Source: Aradus depressus (lineage: Eukaryota > Arthropoda > Insecta > Hemiptera > Aradidae). From it: a DNA stretch of 64,000 bases. Positions 52,001 to 60,523 of this stretch are shown here, piece after piece (the stretch's first letter is position 1; every line of letters begins with the position of its first letter). The translations under genes and the position numbers were made by a program. The notes under the pieces are model-generated. The model was not told where the DNA came from and did no database searches. It saw only the letters and a list, made by a program, of their open reading frames with translations. The DNA lies in contig OY759216.1 in NCBI GenBank assembly GCA_963662175.1, positions 50,361,087-50,425,086 of the forward strand, in the 5' to 3' direction.

Positions 52001-52715
52001 GGCCATAGACTACTCTAAAAGTATTACATTTTCAGAAGAGATAGTTATATTGACCGACTCTAAATCCGCCTGCCAACTACTACGCAACTTTCACCTCAAA
52101 ACTCGCAGCAACTACATACTCTTCACAATAGCTACATCCATTTACCAGTCAGATAAGAACTATTACATTCAATGGATTCCTGGACACATCAATTTGACTG
52201 ACAACGACAGAGCTGACCACCTAGCCAAGCGAGGAACGGCAAAGGACACAGTGACACTCAGAATCGACTTGACCTTAGAAGACACCCTTTCCATCCTACA
52301 ACACCAGACACTCACGGAATGGCAAACCAACTATACTGACATATCCCAAACCAAAGGACAATTCCACTACAGAGTACAGAAGACAATAACGACAAAGCCA
52401 TGGTTCCACCCACACAGTAAGACACTGACGACTAAACAAATCATATACTTGACACGACTGAGGACCGGACATGCCAGAACAAACAAATACTTACATCTAA
52501 TCAAAATAAAACCATCCCCCAACTGTGAACACTGCAATGAGACTGAGGACGTAATCCACATTTTCACTAACTGCAAAAAATACGACAACCAGAGACAACA
52601 TGAGACACTACTATCCAACGAAAACACATTTCTTCAAACAATAGCTAACATTAATACCATAGAAAACATTAACAGACTCATTAAATTTATTACCAAATCA
52701 AAAATAGAATTATAG
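49014..52715 (+). CDS. LINE ORF2: AP-endonuclease, reverse transcriptase, RNase H
   Basis: A single uninterrupted frame of 1233 codons from ATG 49014 (an upstream in-frame TTG at 49005 is not a likely eukaryotic start). Domains in order: AP-type endonuclease (about 8-220) with QHNIRSI, catalytic Glu in ALQETWL near 42, GDLN at 140 and SDH at 215; and reverse transcriptase (about 430-800) with RPIALLS, GFRSGRSTTDAL, FIDIDKAYDN (Asp near 571), GLLQGDVWSP and YADD at 658. RNase H follows (about 950-1080) with TDAS, SELIAI, LTDSKSA and WIPGH...NDRADHLAK, then a C-X2-C-X7-H-X4-C finger at about 1171-1187. The protein nicks target DNA and copies its own RNA there. All expected catalytic residues are visible and there are no stops or frameshifts, so this copy may be recent. 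The truncated ORF1 argues against autonomy of this copy. Confidence 0.93.
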   Translation: MNSAQQTNIKIIQHNIRSINNKWAILTNLLNVNQVHIAALQETWLNTKVEHNSKTYSFYQISRRDGYGGVAFLIHKSIKWEKITLNNIANVELIGIRTTNTIPPLNIINSYISPGAKTSKAQIQKLFSTIDNLPFSILCGDLNGKSGLWGSEVENPRGRLISEEILASGLVLLNEKTPTRLTHPNQNRSSVDLSLCTGDLGYRMSWRVTDQCLGSDHLIIEMILERALARGGQLGTGRRNFRATDYSHFEQYLREQGPLQTEDITELTNLINKAGDNTIPRYRTDNMNNFTPKCWWNDKIKISYVQKTESIKKFKQNMTIENYKEMRHRINKTKNLIKKSKKDTWTTYIQEINPNHSSDVWQKMKQLRNVKTFTQNKIIECKSTAIQYLLKLTNPSQNPPQPPPDPTLHSQSIIDKSDIFRLPISNSEFDAAISSKKDTAPGRDEISYQMIKRLPYNIKHSLIACYNKSFRLKVIPEEWREIRIVPILKPNKDPQEITSYRPIALLSCPAKVFNIIMKKRFEWFVEYHNLLSPQCLGFRSGRSTTDALMILTPSIEIAFSKKQILMALFIDIDKAYDNVNITKLINVLDKSKIPQEITVWLHKYLFKKTLYIKTDEGDVEMDSYKGLLQGDVWSPILFNMYTRELHEELDEGISLLQYADDIVIFTTQPTVDQAITKLEAGLSTLSNRLDHLKLRINIDKSTLVPFTKKRNINHNNIKLLYSHITIPVAKEHKFLGLWLDTKLSFKKHISHTIAKSQKPINLLKCIAGGLSWGAHPTNMIHLYKSLVRPLLEYGCEVYGSTRTPLIQKLSVIQNQALKISLRTFKTTPINAVLVEAGELPLPLRRKLQLKRKLTKIHADKSHPFNDLINRQKIHLNKYIQNTLAELRPTLQTLHRTDKPFLFIAPIPLSNLIIKSNPVIRTIKTSKNNLDPTILKANTIEMINTLYDKCHKLFTDASKTPEGTGIGIFDPQTDTNLTEKISPHHNVCTSELIAIQKAIDYSKSITFSEEIVILTDSKSACQLLRNFHLKTRSNYILFTIATSIYQSDKNYYIQWIPGHINLTDNDRADHLAKRGTAKDTVTLRIDLTLEDTLSILQHQTLTEWQTNYTDISQTKGQFHYRVQKTITTKPWFHPHSKTLTTKQIIYLTRLRTGHARTNKYLHLIKIKPSPNCEHCNETEDVIHIFTNCKKYDNQRQHETLLSNENTFLQTIANINTIENINRLIKFITKSKIEL

Positions 52716-52777
52716 GATCAATGGACTCCTACATACTCGCTCCGGCTTTATAGGACTACAATTAGTCTTACGGCATA

Positions 52778-52779
<2 letters not shown>

Positions 52780-52819
<40 letters not shown>
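52780..52819 (+). other. LINE poly(A) tail
   Basis: Forty consecutive A residues end the LINE; the length suggests a young insertion. About 65 bp of 3' UTR separate it from the ORF2 stop. Confidence 0.9.
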
Positions 52820-52824
<5 letters not shown>

Positions 52825-52990
52825 TGGCGTCTGGTACGGTCAAGTCCCCGGTTACCGGAACCACCGTTTATGGAACACTAACCACAATCCAAACTGAAAA
52901 TGTTCAACATTGAGGTGTACAGCAAAATTCTATGTTTTCTGTCCGATATCAAAATTAGTGCTTCTATTACTAAATTATTTTTCCATCATG

Positions 52991-53155
52991 CATCATAATT
53001 TGGTTCTTTTTCGTTCTTTAATTCCTTTCCAATCATATTATTTATTTATTTACTTAATTATCGTTTCATTTTCATTTATATATTAATTTTTTTTTTAATC
53101 ACATAAAAGTTGTGTTGGCTACGGCTATCTGCTAAAGCCATAAGAAGGAAAAACA
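52991..53155 (+). repeat. Dispersed AT-rich element copy 2
   Basis: TTGGTTCTTTTTCG, a TTATTTATTTATTTACTT block, then GTTGTGTTGGCTACGGC and GCCATAAGAAGGAAAAA. It is related to 48352-48487 and to the reverse complement of 55683-55862. The A-rich right end suggests retroposition. Confidence 0.6.
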
Positions 53156-53542
53156 AACTTTGTGAATGCCTAATAAATTGGACCGTGAAAAATTTAAGGA
53201 ACGTTTTGAGATTTTTAAATGTATAAACTAAAAAAATTTGTAATTGCTTATTATTTAACTCGATAACACCGATACAACGTAGGTACATATTTACTAATAC
53301 GGTGTATTAGTATACGTTTTAAACTTATTTTAATTGTAAAAATCACTTTACGTTATTCTGTCAGAAGTTTTCAGTACATCGATAATTACATTCGATGCTG
53401 GATTACTTCGGTGTTTCAATGGATGTTCAACAGTAGTAGAATAAAACGAAGCGAACAAGTCAATTTCGAATAAACTATTACCTTTTGTCATAATCAGTAA
53501 ATAAAACCACCATATTTAAAAATAAGTCTTAATAATTATTAT
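53156..53542. other. Unassigned AT-rich sequence
   Basis: No coding frame, repeat or RNA gene recognised. Confidence 0.5.
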
Positions 53543-53550
53543 ATTACTAG

Positions 53551-53810
53551 CATGGGCGTAGCCAGGGGGGGGGGGGCACGCGCCCCCCCTGGCCAGAGCA
53601 AAAAACCAAGATAAAAATTAAATAAACTAAAAGAAATAGTTTTTATTAAAAATGGATTGCTTACAAGTATCAAATAAGATCTTCAAATTACCCGTGCGTC
53701 TGATTCCCAAATCAGCAATCAGCTGTTACATAAATGTACATGTACAAAACAAGTCATATTACATTTATTTAAATTGCACCCCCCTCCTCAAAATCCTGGC
53801 TACGCCCCTG
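53551..53810. mobile_element. hAT-type MITE, 260 bp, 8-bp target duplication
   Basis: Terminal inverted repeats: the left end is CATGGGCGTAGCCAGG and the right end, reverse complemented, is CAGGGGCGTAGCCAGG. ATTACTAG directly flanks both sides (53543-53550 and 53811-53818). An 8-bp duplication and CAGGGGCGT-like ends are typical of hAT elements. The interior is AT-rich with a run of 14 G near 53565 and has no transposase, so this is a non-autonomous deletion derivative. Confidence 0.85.
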
Positions 53811-54099
53811 ATTACTAGACATTTTACCGCATTGGTGAATGTGGAGTCGCTAGGGCCAGCGGAACATGAAAATGGCGCCCGGGCAATACTGAAATTGTCG
53901 CCCTCCAAGTTATTTTTTTTAGAGTAAAATTTTATCAAATAGTAAATTATACATATAATTAATTTTATTTGATTTTAATTTTAATCTTCAAATATTTTAT
54001 TATTAATTTTAAAATACATTAATTAATATTAATGTATATTAATTTTAATATACATACTAACATAAACCTTTTGTGATTGAATTTTAAGTGTAAATCCAA

Positions 54100-54260
54100 A
54101 ACTTGAGTTGCTCAACTCAAAAATCCTAATAACTGCGGATATAGTGAATGTATCAATAGAAAAGTTTGCATGAAGATTCAGAAGTCTATGAATAAGACAT
54201 CTAAGTATTCATTTTCAATCAAATGAGTTGATTGGTTTCAGACGAAGAGCGGAAAGATAA
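54100..54260. repeat. Diverged dispersed repeat fragment
   Basis: TTGCTCAACTCAAAAATCCTAATAACTGC and AAAAGTTTGCATGAAGATTCAG-like segments echo motifs in the 135-bp repeat at 58660-59060 (for example AACTCGAAAATCCC). The similarity is partial. Confidence 0.35.
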
Positions 54261-54820
54261 TTGATTAATTCATTCGAACTGGGGAAGTACATTATTCGTG
54301 TTTCATCGATGAGTTATTATTATTATTTTTTTACTTTGAAACAAATACATAATTACTGTAGCCTTTCGGCAGCTATTGGAACCAATCTAAATTTTATAAA
54401 AAAATTGTTAAAATTCAGTTTTATACAATTAATTATTGTCAATGTCGCATCGTGACTTGGAATAATAATTTTTTTTTTCTACTCACCTCAAAGTATGTAC
54501 CAACAAGTGTTTTCAAAGCGTCATTAGCCGAGTGTTTGTATTTACTTTGTTAAAAATAGTTTTGATTTGAATATTGTCTTTGTCTTGAAATATCTAAAAA
54601 ATGTAACTGTAAAATTATATTGTCTTTAAACTCTTTTATTTCAATTAATTTGTTTCATTTCATATATAAATTTTTGGTGAATTTTCAGAAAGATTTGGGG
54701 AAATAGTATTTCAGCTTAATGTTCAAAATATAAATTAGGTACTGTGGGGGAAATAATAGAAATAATCAAATAAAAACTATTAATAAGGTCTACACGAGAG
54801 ATGAAGAGAATAGTTTAATT
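54261..54820. other. Unassigned AT-rich sequence
   Basis: No convincing coding exon, RNA gene or repeat structure. Short open frames here have no recognisable features. Confidence 0.5.
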
Positions 54821-54831
54821 TTTTTTTACTT

Positions 54832-55177
54832 TGTAGTTAGTTATACTGACGCCTGGCTTTAACTGGTCTTTAATGGTCTGATGTAACTTTAGTCATATCG
54901 CTTATTACCAGAGCGCTCGACAAGAACTCGAATGCACTATGGGAGTCCTAAATTTTGCATATCCCAAATTTTTATTCACCTACGGTATGAGTATTTAACG
55001 AGTACCTGACGTACAGGCTCGAGACCATCCCATCGCTTAACGTTCCATCCGATGGTCGGCTTGCTTTAGTTTTTTTACCTCACAGATAAAATAAAGTAAA
55101 GGCCTCGGCCGGGTTTTTAACCCGCGATCTTGAGCTCAATAAGCAAGCACACATACCACTGAGCTACCGGTGCCCTC
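54832..55177 (-). mobile_element. tRNA-derived SINE (family 1), full length
   Basis: The minus strand begins GAGGGCACCGGTAGCTCAGTGG (A box) and has a degenerate B box (GGTTAAAAACCC). It then has the body with CGGATGGAACGTTAAGCG and the 3' half with CATATCGC/GAGCGCTC motifs. TTTTTTTACTT flanks both ends exactly (54821-54831 and 55178-55188), giving an 11-bp target duplication. The tRNA part is RNA polymerase III promoter-like but is not a functional tRNA. Confidence 0.85.
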
Positions 55178-55188
55178 TTTTTTTACTT

Positions 55189-55540
55189 CTTATATTCTAG
55201 AAAGTCCGCTTTTTTGATCATGCTGCCTTGTCGAGTTACTTGTAGGTTGTTCTTTATTCTTAACGAAACTCTTCATCTAGATTATCACAGAAATGTTTAT
55301 ATTTCTTAAATCGATTTAGTATAACCGAAATCATAGCAAGATGATGTAGTACAATACAATTGTAGCTCATTGTGGAAACGATAGTCAGCCATTCTCAAGA
55401 TAATCAAACCCTGAGTAAGTATGTTCAATAAATTATTTAAATTATAAATAATTATATTTTAATATATGCTTCATAGAATGATAACATTACTTGACCACTC
55501 AACAACCGAGGTCTCTCTCTGAATGAACCTTTAAAAACCA
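55189..55540. other. Unassigned AT-rich sequence
   Basis: Nothing recognised apart from a short AT-rich inverted segment near 55433-55470. Confidence 0.45.
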
Positions 55541-55630
55541 AATAAACGCCCCCCCTCCCCTCATCAGGATAAGATAGTTACAATCTGATTTTTACTTGGA
55601 TGTGACTTTCCCGGGCAACACTGGGAACAG
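55541..55630 (+). mobile_element. Helitron-like 3' end fragment, plus strand
   Basis: CTTTCCCGGGCAACACTGGG followed by AACAGCAAG and TAG resembles the hairpin and CTAG 3' end of the Helitrons on the left, but in the opposite orientation and with CAAG in place of CTAG. A C-rich CCCCCCCTCCCCTC precedes it, as in the 142-bp units. No 5' end found. Confidence 0.45.
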
Positions 55631-55682
55631 CAAGTAGTAATCGATATTTTATGAAATATAACTTTTTTGGCTACACTTTTTT

Positions 55683-55862
55683 TTTTTTTTCTCCTTCGTT
55701 AATGGCTTAAGCACCTGGCCACAGCCAACACAACTCCTATGTGTTTACTTAAGAAAAATAATAATAGATAAATAACAATGAACTATAAATAAGTAAATAA
55801 AATAATTAGAACAAAAATGGAAAATGAAAAAGAACCTAATTAAGATAATTAACTAATTAACA
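55683..55862 (-). repeat. Dispersed AT-rich element copy 3 with poly(A)
   Basis: The minus strand runs TTAATTAGGTTCTTTTTC ... GTTGTGTTGGCTGTGGCC ... GCCATTAACGAAGG and then A-rich tail (plus-strand T run at 55677-55690). It is the most complete of the three copies. The tail and lack of inverted repeats point to a SINE or a LINE 3' end. Confidence 0.6.
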
Positions 55863-56051
55863 GGAAGCAATGAATTTCGCTAAATATCTCACCGTTGTAG
55901 CTTCCGAGAAGAGTTTTATACTAGTCCAGTCAAGAGGGGGGGGGGGTTCACCTCCAAATTCCCTTATAGTGAATGAATTTTGATGAAACCTTGTGCAATG
56001 GATTAGTAATGACGTCAATAGAAAAGTTAAAAAAAAAATTTAAGTTAGAAA

Positions 56052-57172
56052 AGTTTGGTTTCCGAAAACACCACTCAACCATACATCAGTGCCATCGTGT
56101 TGTAGACATCATTGCATCTACCCTGGAGCAAAAGCAGTATTGCTCGGCGGCCTTTCTCGACGTTAAGCGTTTGACAGAGTTTGGCACCCGGGCTTACTGT
56201 GGAAGCTTAAAGCAGTCCTTCCCTTCACATTCTTCCTAATCCTAAAATCTTACCTTTCTGAAAGAACCTTTTGTGTAAGCCAGGGTCTTGCCCTTTCTCC
56301 CGCGTCCCCACAAAATGCTGACAAGGTAGTATCCTGGGTCCTATCCTCTACACAATATACACAGCTGATATCCCCACCCATCCATCAACACAACTCCACA
56401 CCTTTGCAGATGATACTGCAATCCTCTCTCCCCATCCCGACCCTGTCCTATCATCCAGACACCTACAAGAACACCTGATAACCCTTCAGTCCTGGTACAA
56501 AAAGTGGAGAGTGAAGGTGAACGACACAAAATCAGTTCACATCGTCTTCACCCTTCGTCGAAAATATACCTGCCCTCCAGTGTACCTTAACCAAAATCCC
56601 ATCCCTTTAAAAAACGAAGTCCGCTATCTAGGCCTCATACTTGACAAACGACTAACTTGAAATCCTCACACGAGACTGAAAAGACAAGAAATGAACAGAC
56701 GTTATAAACTTCTACTAAGACTACTAGACAAAAGATCCAAACTAACTTTGACAACAAAACGACTTATATACAACTCAATACTCAAACCTATGTGGACTTA
56801 CGAACTTGAACTCAGGGGTTCTGCCAAGGCTTCCAATCTCCAGCGCATCCAATCCCTTCAATCCAAAATCCTTCGTACAATAGCCAATGCTCCTTACTAC
56901 GTCTCCAACAAAACCCTTCACACTGACCTTAAAGTACCTTTCATTACTGAAGTCGCTAAATCCAAATATAAAAAATTATTTTCCCTTCTTAGTTCCCACA
57001 ATAATCCTCTAGTCCGTGCCCTCCATTCTGCCATACTACCCCAACGACGGCTTAAGCGTCAATGGCCTAGAGATCTCCTGATCAGAAGCAGTGACAGTGA
57101 CAGTGAAGCTAAAAACGAGAGAAAAACAGTGACTAGGGAGTGTCACCACTGGGTGATTTCTCCTCTCATGAA
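56052..57172 (+). pseudogene. Jockey-type reverse transcriptase pseudogene
   Basis: Reading across frames gives RT motifs in order: FGFRKHHSTIHQ, AAFLDV (then a frameshift where SQAFDRVWH-like sequence is expected), ILGPILYTIYTADIP, FADDTAIL, RYLGLILDKRLT. A TGA follows in place of the usual Trp (56657-56659), then ILKPMWTYELELRGSA and IANAPYYVSN. The last part is open from 56691 to 57191. FADD with this C-terminal region is characteristic of the Jockey clade, which lacks RNase H. Several frameshifts and at least one stop make it inactive. Confidence 0.85.
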
Positions 57173-57184
57173 AAAAAAAAAAAA
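56052..57184 (+). mobile_element. 5'-truncated Jockey-type LINE copy
   Basis: Starts within the RT domain and ends in a short A run. AAGTTAGAAA flanks both sides (56042-56051 and 57185-57194), a 10-bp target duplication typical of target-primed insertion. A second, better preserved relative lies at 61055-61789. Confidence 0.85.
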
Positions 57185-57224
57185 AAGTTAGAAATGATCC
57201 CATATCTCGAAAAATATTAATTTT

Positions 57225-57383
57225 TCAGAAAAATTCACAAGAGAATAAACATCTTAGCTGGTTGTCATACTCAGCCTGCCATTTGCCCCAGGTCTCCCTC
57301 TTACACACGCTATGCAGGTCTCTGAAGGCTCCCTTGCATTCTATGGCAGCACCCACAGTGGTGATCCTCTTGAAACATTTTAA
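57225..57383 (-). other. Short open coding-like fragment, unidentified
   Basis: A 52-codon stop-to-stop frame without ATG, reading KRITTVGAAIECKGAF, then CKRETWGKWQAEYDN in its middle. The composition looks protein-like and the region is less AT-rich than its surroundings. It could be a decayed exon or a transposon scrap. I do not recognise the family and see no clear splice sites. Confidence 0.25.
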
Positions 57384-57604
57384 CTACCCTTCAAATTTCA
57401 TTTAGTTTTAAAAGTGTTAGCAATATGCTCAATAGATTTGAAATGGTAAAAAAGTAGTGACTTTCCGGGACTACGTCATCATTTTCATTTTTTATTTGAC
57501 TGGCTCGCGAGTTATTGGGTTACAATTGTTTACATTTAATAATTTTTATAACTCTTTTTTTGCAATTGTGAGCTTTTTTCAATATAAAATAATATATATT
57601 TTTG

Positions 57605-57944
57605 AGGGCGCCGGTAGCTCAGTGGTATGCGTGCTTGACTTCTGAGCTCAAGGTCGTGGGTTCGTAGCCCGACCGAGGCCCTTAGTTTATTTTATCTGGG
57701 AGGTAAAATAAACTTAAGCACGCCGTCCTTCGGATGGGACGTTAAGCGATGGTCCCGAGCCTGTACGATGTCAGGTACTCGTTAAAGACCCCTACCCTAG
57801 ATGAATAAAAATTTAGGGTAGGCAAAATTTAGGACTCCCACAGTAGAGTCGGGCTCATGTCCACCGGAGTGACGGAAGAGCGCTCTGGTAGTAGGCGATA
57901 TGACCTCGTAGTTAAAGCCCGGGCATGAGTCATAAAACCTAACC
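57605..57944 (+). mobile_element. tRNA-derived SINE (family 1), full-length reference copy
   Basis: Starts AGGGCGCCGGTAGCTCAGTGG (A box TAGCTCAGTGG) with a B box-like GGTTCGTAGCC. The body runs from CTTAGTTTATTTTATC through AGCACGCCGTCCTTCGG, GGTACTCGTTAAAGACC and GAGCGCTCTGGTAG to an end in AAAACCTAACC. TAATATATATTTTTG, 15 bp, flanks both ends perfectly (57590-57604 and 57945-57959). There is no poly(A); the 3' end carries CCTAACC(TAA). Length is about 340 bp. Its body is the closest relative in the window of the satellite A/B core. Confidence 0.9.
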
Positions 57945-57959
57945 TAATATATATTTTTG

Positions 57960-58253
57960 GGTAAATTTCTTAAAAAATTACTATTTCATAAAATACAAAA
58001 ATACATATAATATATAATATATTTTTAAAGGGTCTGAGGAGGATGGTGTAACAACCGAAAGCGCTCGCCCTAAATATATATCTTAATGGAAAACAACTAT
58101 ATATTTTTTTCCCTAACCACCATAATTAGTTCTCCAACTAAAGAATATTAATTTTTGAATTGTAGTTGAAACCTTTTCAAGGATATGTTATAGAGTAGAT
58201 GTTGGGTTATATTATAATAACGCTTTTTCGTTTTTTTTTTTTTTGTTCTTTAG
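57960..58253. other. Unassigned sequence, possible intron end
   Basis: AT-rich, ending in a long pyrimidine tract (about 58223-58250) directly before an AG. This fits a 3' splice site for the possible exon at 58254. Confidence 0.35.
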
Positions 58254-58338
58254 GGTTGAATCTAGTGCTGTCGAGAAAAATGCAAATCATCAACTTAAGA
58301 CCATAAATGGCAACGATAATTCGGACGATGACATCTAG
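58254..58338 (+). CDS. Possible terminal coding exon of a host gene
   Basis: A strong polypyrimidine tract and TTCTTTAG precede an open segment that reads VESSAVEKNANHQLKTING and then NDNSDDDI before TAG. One base of a split codon would come from the previous exon. The hydrophilic, acidic tail is typical of a protein C-terminus. No matching upstream exon is recognised in the window and the protein family is unknown. Chance is possible for an 85-bp segment, so this is tentative. Confidence 0.35.
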
Positions 58339-58487
58339 ACAACAGTGTTAAGAAAATGTCAAATAAGCAGAATACTGTTGAGATGTGACAGGTAACAAGT
58401 GGTTCCTTTCTGACAGAGACCAAGGTCAGTTTGCGTTGTTATTATACCGTAATAGCTTCTATGTAGAGATGCCATTTTATAACATTA

Positions 58488-58660
58488 CTAGCTGTGGTAT
58501 CCGTCGTTGCACTTCCACAGCTGTACGGAGTATAGATCAAGTTATGAGATCGGTCAAAAATTCGATGCCGAGTTTTCAACGGAATCTCATGTTTTCCGAA
58601 CTCCTGATTCCAAAAATGAAAAAAACAAATTCTGTCTGTGAACACTATAAGTCCCGAAAG
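58488..58660 (-). mobile_element. Possible degenerate Helitron 3' end
   Basis: CTAGCTGTGGTATCCGTCG on the plus strand resembles CTAGCAGTAATACCCGGCG at 12988, the Helitron 3' terminus in minus orientation. The hairpin is decayed. A tandem repeat follows at 58660-59060, matching the head-then-tandem-array plan of the Helitrons. The far end was not found. Confidence 0.3.
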
Positions 58661-59060
58661 AATGAATGTATGGGCACGAAATTTTATATGTATATCCAGA
58701 CTTCTTTAAGGACCTCACCTATTGATTTTCAGCCAAATCGACCAAAGGGAAGGAGGGGATTAGGAGGAGGCTTAACACAAAACTCCAATAACTGCCGTTG
58801 TAATGATGTATTTGCACGAAATCTTATATGTATATTCAATGCCCTATAAGGACGACACCTATTAATTTGCAGCGGAATCAAAGGTCAGAGGGGGGAGGTT
58901 CAACTCGAAAATCCCAACAATTCCAGAGTTAATAAATGTATAGACATGCAATTTTATTTTTAAATTCAAAACCTCATAAGGATGACACCTATTAATTTTC
59001 CGAAAAATCGGTTGAAGGGAAGAGAAGGGGGGCTCGATTCAAATAACCGAATAAAAGGAC
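58660..59060. repeat. Diverged tandem repeat, period about 135-140 bp
   Basis: Nearly three units sharing ATGTAT..GCACGAAATTTTATATGTAT, AAGGAYGACACCTATTAATTTT and a purine-rich GGGAAGAGAAGGGG block, then AACTC.AAAATCCC. The 154-codon open frame across its left part lacks protein-like features and is not called. Confidence 0.6.
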
Positions 59061-59164
59061 AATTTAGTACGAGGATTCAGAAGCCACTATCCAAATCAAA
59101 TATTGAGTTTTACTCATACGGTCGATTGGCTTCGGAGGGAGAGCGAAAACGTTTTTTGATAAAT

Positions 59165-59314
59165 CCACCATCGCTTAACATCCAATCCGAAGGACGGCGT
59201 GCTCAAGGTTTTCTCACCTTTCAGATAAAAACCTAAGGGCCTCAACCGGGTTTCGAACCCGCGATCCTGAGTTCAGTAAGCAAGCATGCATACCACTAAG
59301 CTGCCGGTGCCCTC
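59165..59314 (-). mobile_element. SINE family 1, 3'-truncated
   Basis: The minus strand starts GAGGGCACCGGCAGCTTAGTGG, has an intact B box (GGTTTCGAACCCG equivalents on the plus strand) and continues to GGACGGCGTGC and TTAAGCGATGG. The 3' half is missing. It begins 98 bp before the next SINE copy, in opposite orientation. Confidence 0.75.
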
Positions 59315-59411
59315 GTTATAAGAAGAATAATAGATTCTTCAATTACGGAGATACCTATCTCAGATGGGCTATCAAGAGCTTTTTTTGTATTTTAAATTAA
59401 TAATATTTGGT

Positions 59412-59565
59412 GAGGGCGCCGGTAGCTCAGTGGTATGCTGAGCTCAAGAACGTGGGTTCGAAACCATATCCATATCCACCAGAGTGATGAAAGAGCGCTC
59501 TGGTAATTAGGCGATATGACCTCGTAGTTAAAGCCCGGGCATGAGTCATAAAACCTAACCTAACT
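59412..59565 (+). mobile_element. SINE family 1 with internal deletion
   Basis: Has the first part (GCGCCGGTAGCTCAGTGG, GTGGGTTCGAAACC) and the last part (GAGCGCTCTGGTAATTAGGCG to AAAACCTAACCTAAC), but about 185 bp of the body is missing. TAATATTTGGT flanks it at 59401-59411 and 59566-59576, so the deleted form inserted as a unit or was deleted afterwards. Confidence 0.82.
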
Positions 59566-59576
59566 TAATATTTGGT

Positions 59577-60226
59577 AATATTAGCTAAATAAGAGTTTTC
59601 TAGAAGTAGCTAGTATAAATTGTATCTATAAAGCCGTTGTCACATCTAAAATATAAATATTATAGACACTCCCTATCTTAATAATAATGATTACTACCAT
59701 TGCCATAATTTCGATCGTTAATTCCATTGTACCTACTGATAATAACATAAAATAACGACGATCAAATATCCCGCCCATATCTGTGAATATGCAATTTTAC
59801 AAGAGACGGTATTTTTTTTGAGAGCTCATTTTGCCGAATGGTGAAGGAATTTCGAATGTGCCTTATTTTGGCAAAACAGAAGACTACTTTTGAGATCTGT
59901 AGAAGAAATCCTTTTCCATTCAAAAGACCTCATTATTTGAATTTCTCTGCAGATACGTGGCAGTAGAATTAGACCGTCTATATATTTACTTACAGTGTTG
60001 TGTTACATTATTACATAAAAAACACATATTACAATAAGAAGAATAATTCTTACTGGAGTAAAAAGTATGTAAGTGAATGGTTAAACAATTGTTTAAATTA
60101 TTCTCTTACACATTACCTATTATCATTATTTTCTTATTCTGCAAACTTTAAATTAGTTAGACTCCCTTCGATGAATAAAAATAAATTTTGTTTTTCTCCA
60201 GAATTTTGCTTGATTCATATGATATT
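59577..60226. other. Unassigned AT-rich sequence
   Basis: No repeat, coding exon or RNA gene recognised over 650 bp. Confidence 0.5.
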
Positions 60227-60520
60227 GAGGGCATACCAACTGCACAGAGGTAGCGTTCTTGCATGCTGTGCGCAAGATCGCAGGTTCAAGTTTCGAAACC
60301 CTTAGGTTTTATTAATTTTTTTTTTTGGGAGCTAAAAAAAAACTTGAGCACGTTAAGCGATGGTTTCAGGTATTCGTTAAAGACGTCTACCTACCTTAAC
60401 TGAACCTGGGTAACCACAATGTAGGACTATCAATGTAAAATTGGGCTAATCTCCACAAGAGCGACGAAAGAGCACTCTGTTAGTAGACAATATAACCTCA
60501 TAGTCGAAGCTCCAGCATGA
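60227..60520 (+). mobile_element. Diverged SINE family 1 copy
   Basis: The A-box region is disrupted (GAGGGCATACCAACTGCACAG), a B-box-like GGTTCAAGTTTCGAAACC remains, and the body keeps TTGAGCACG, TTAAGCGATGG and GTATTCGTTAAAGACG, with the CGTCCTTCGG core deleted. The 3' half has GAGCGACGAAAGAGCACTC. It is directly followed by a LINE fragment. Confidence 0.65.
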
Positions 60521-60523
60521 ATT

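Larger units (their letters stand above)
48490..52819 (+). mobile_element. I-type LINE with poly(A), 5'-truncated in ORF1
   Basis: A non-LTR retrotransposon unit: the end of an ORF1-like frame, a complete ORF2 (49014-52715), a short 3' UTR and a 40-base poly(A) at 52780-52819. The gene order and the RNase H domain fit the I superfamily; I, Nimb, Loa and RNase H-bearing R1 types cannot be separated by eye. I could not find a target-site duplication, so the exact 5' end is inferred from where the preceding dispersed repeat stops. Confidence 0.85.

Noticed and set aside
48352..53155. LTR retrotransposon with the AT-rich repeats as LTRs
   Set aside because: The two copies are too diverged and one is truncated. 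There is no primer-binding site, gag or integrase, and the coding region is a LINE with a poly(A).
53549..53819. Second Helitron end at ACTAGCATGGGCG
   Set aside because: CTAG here belongs to the ATTACTAG target duplication. Inverted ends and an 8-bp duplication identify a hAT-type MITE instead.
58385..58849. 154-codon plus-strand open frame
   Set aside because: It runs through a diverged 135-140-bp tandem repeat and a possible Helitron end, with no conserved motif. Composition resembles translated noncoding AT-rich DNA.
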